Below are positions 63,565-64,000 of a stretch of DNA of 64,000 nucleotides, piece by piece (position 1 is the first letter of the stretch; each line of letters begins with the position of its first letter). Made by a program: the position numbers and the translations under genes. The notes beneath the pieces are model-generated. The model was not told the origin of the DNA. It did no database searches and saw only the letters and a program-made list of their open reading frames with translations. Source of the stretch: Cacajao melanocephalus (Eukaryota; Chordata; Mammalia; Primates; Pitheciidae); the NCBI GenBank assembly GCA_963573385.1, contig CAUYLG010066144.1, forward strand, positions 96,163 through 160,162, read 5' to 3'.

Positions 63565-64000
63565 ATGGGCAACAGGCAACAAAAATAAAATTAAATAAAT
63601 AGAACTCCATCAAAATTTAAAACTTCTGTGGATTGAAAAAACAACAGAGTAAAAAGTCAACCAATGGATAATAGAAAATATTTTCAAAGATATATCTGAT
63701 AAAGGTTAATATCTATGATACATAAAAAAATCTACAACTCACCACTAAAAAATCAAAAAAAAAATGAAAAAATGGGCATATGTATTGAATAGACACTCTC
63801 CCAAAAATGTAGGAATGGGCAACAAGCATGTCAAAATATGCTCAATATCACTAATCATTAGAAAAATGCAAATCAAAACCACAATGAGATACCACCTCAT
63901 AACTATTAAGGTGGTTACTATGAAAAAAATACAGAAAATAAGTGAGGGCAAGAATATGCAAAATGTAAACCCCTATGTACTCTTAGTAAGAAGGTAAAAT
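63565..64000 (+). mobile_element. Old L1 (L1M-type), ORF2 segment, continues past the window
   Basis: Sense ORF2 DNA: 'cttctgtggattgaaaaaac', 'tatatctgataaaggttaat', 'catcactaatcattagaaaa', then 'gcaaatcaaaaccacaatga' followed by 'gataccacctcataact'. The frame is broken, and the 3' end lies beyond the right edge. Confidence 0.9.

Overview
The window is primate, most likely human, nuclear DNA. It carries AluJ and AluS SINEs, L1 LINEs, a MADE1 mariner MITE, MaLR and ERV1 LTRs, and ancient MIR and L2 copies on an AT-rich background. It reads as intergenic or deep-intronic sequence. I find no protein-coding gene I can support: every open frame is short, and the recognisable ones are Alu- or L1-derived. 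Repeat families were assigned from memory of consensus sequences, so subfamily names are approximate and edges are good to about 10-30 bp unless a target-site duplication (TSD) fixes them.

Layout. 1-12 kb: a MIR, a 5'-inverted L1 beside an older L1 (2.65-4.9 kb), a truncated Alu with TSD, a MIR, a MaLR-like LTR with a compound tetranucleotide repeat, AluJ copies, a second old LTR and a MER20. 12.6-16.7 kb: two old L1 3' ends in the same orientation, each headed by a TG microsatellite. 16.7-27.7 kb: mostly unassigned DNA with two short perfect hairpins, an MST/THE1-type LTR, an Alu, a free left Alu monomer, a MER5 and an L1 3' end. 27.7-28.8 kb: an L1 with a recognisable ORF2 remnant. 30.8-38.1 kb: an Alu, a MADE1 hairpin, about 4 kb poor in repeats, an old LTR-like element and a second MST-type LTR. 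39-40.2 kb: an ERV1 solo LTR with a 4-bp TSD, next to an unexplained 39-bp inverted repeat.

41.8-53.6 kb: MIR, Alu, L2, MER33 and MER5 copies, and an L2 LINE interrupted first by a MaLR-like LTR and then by an AluJ. 55.5-57.2 kb is the most unusual part. A tRNA-Glu(UUC) retrocopy that includes the CCA tail lies at the edge of one LTR, and that LTR sits head-to-head with a second LTR of the same ERV1 family. Both LTRs have a threefold U3 subrepeat, some units matching the E2F consensus. 58-64 kb: MIRs, an Alu with a perfect 16-bp TSD, about 3 kb unassigned, a third MST-type LTR and an L1 running off the end.

No gene cooperation can be described. The window is a layered record of retrotransposition, with some LTR and MITE sequences that could act as promoters, enhancers or small-RNA hairpins.
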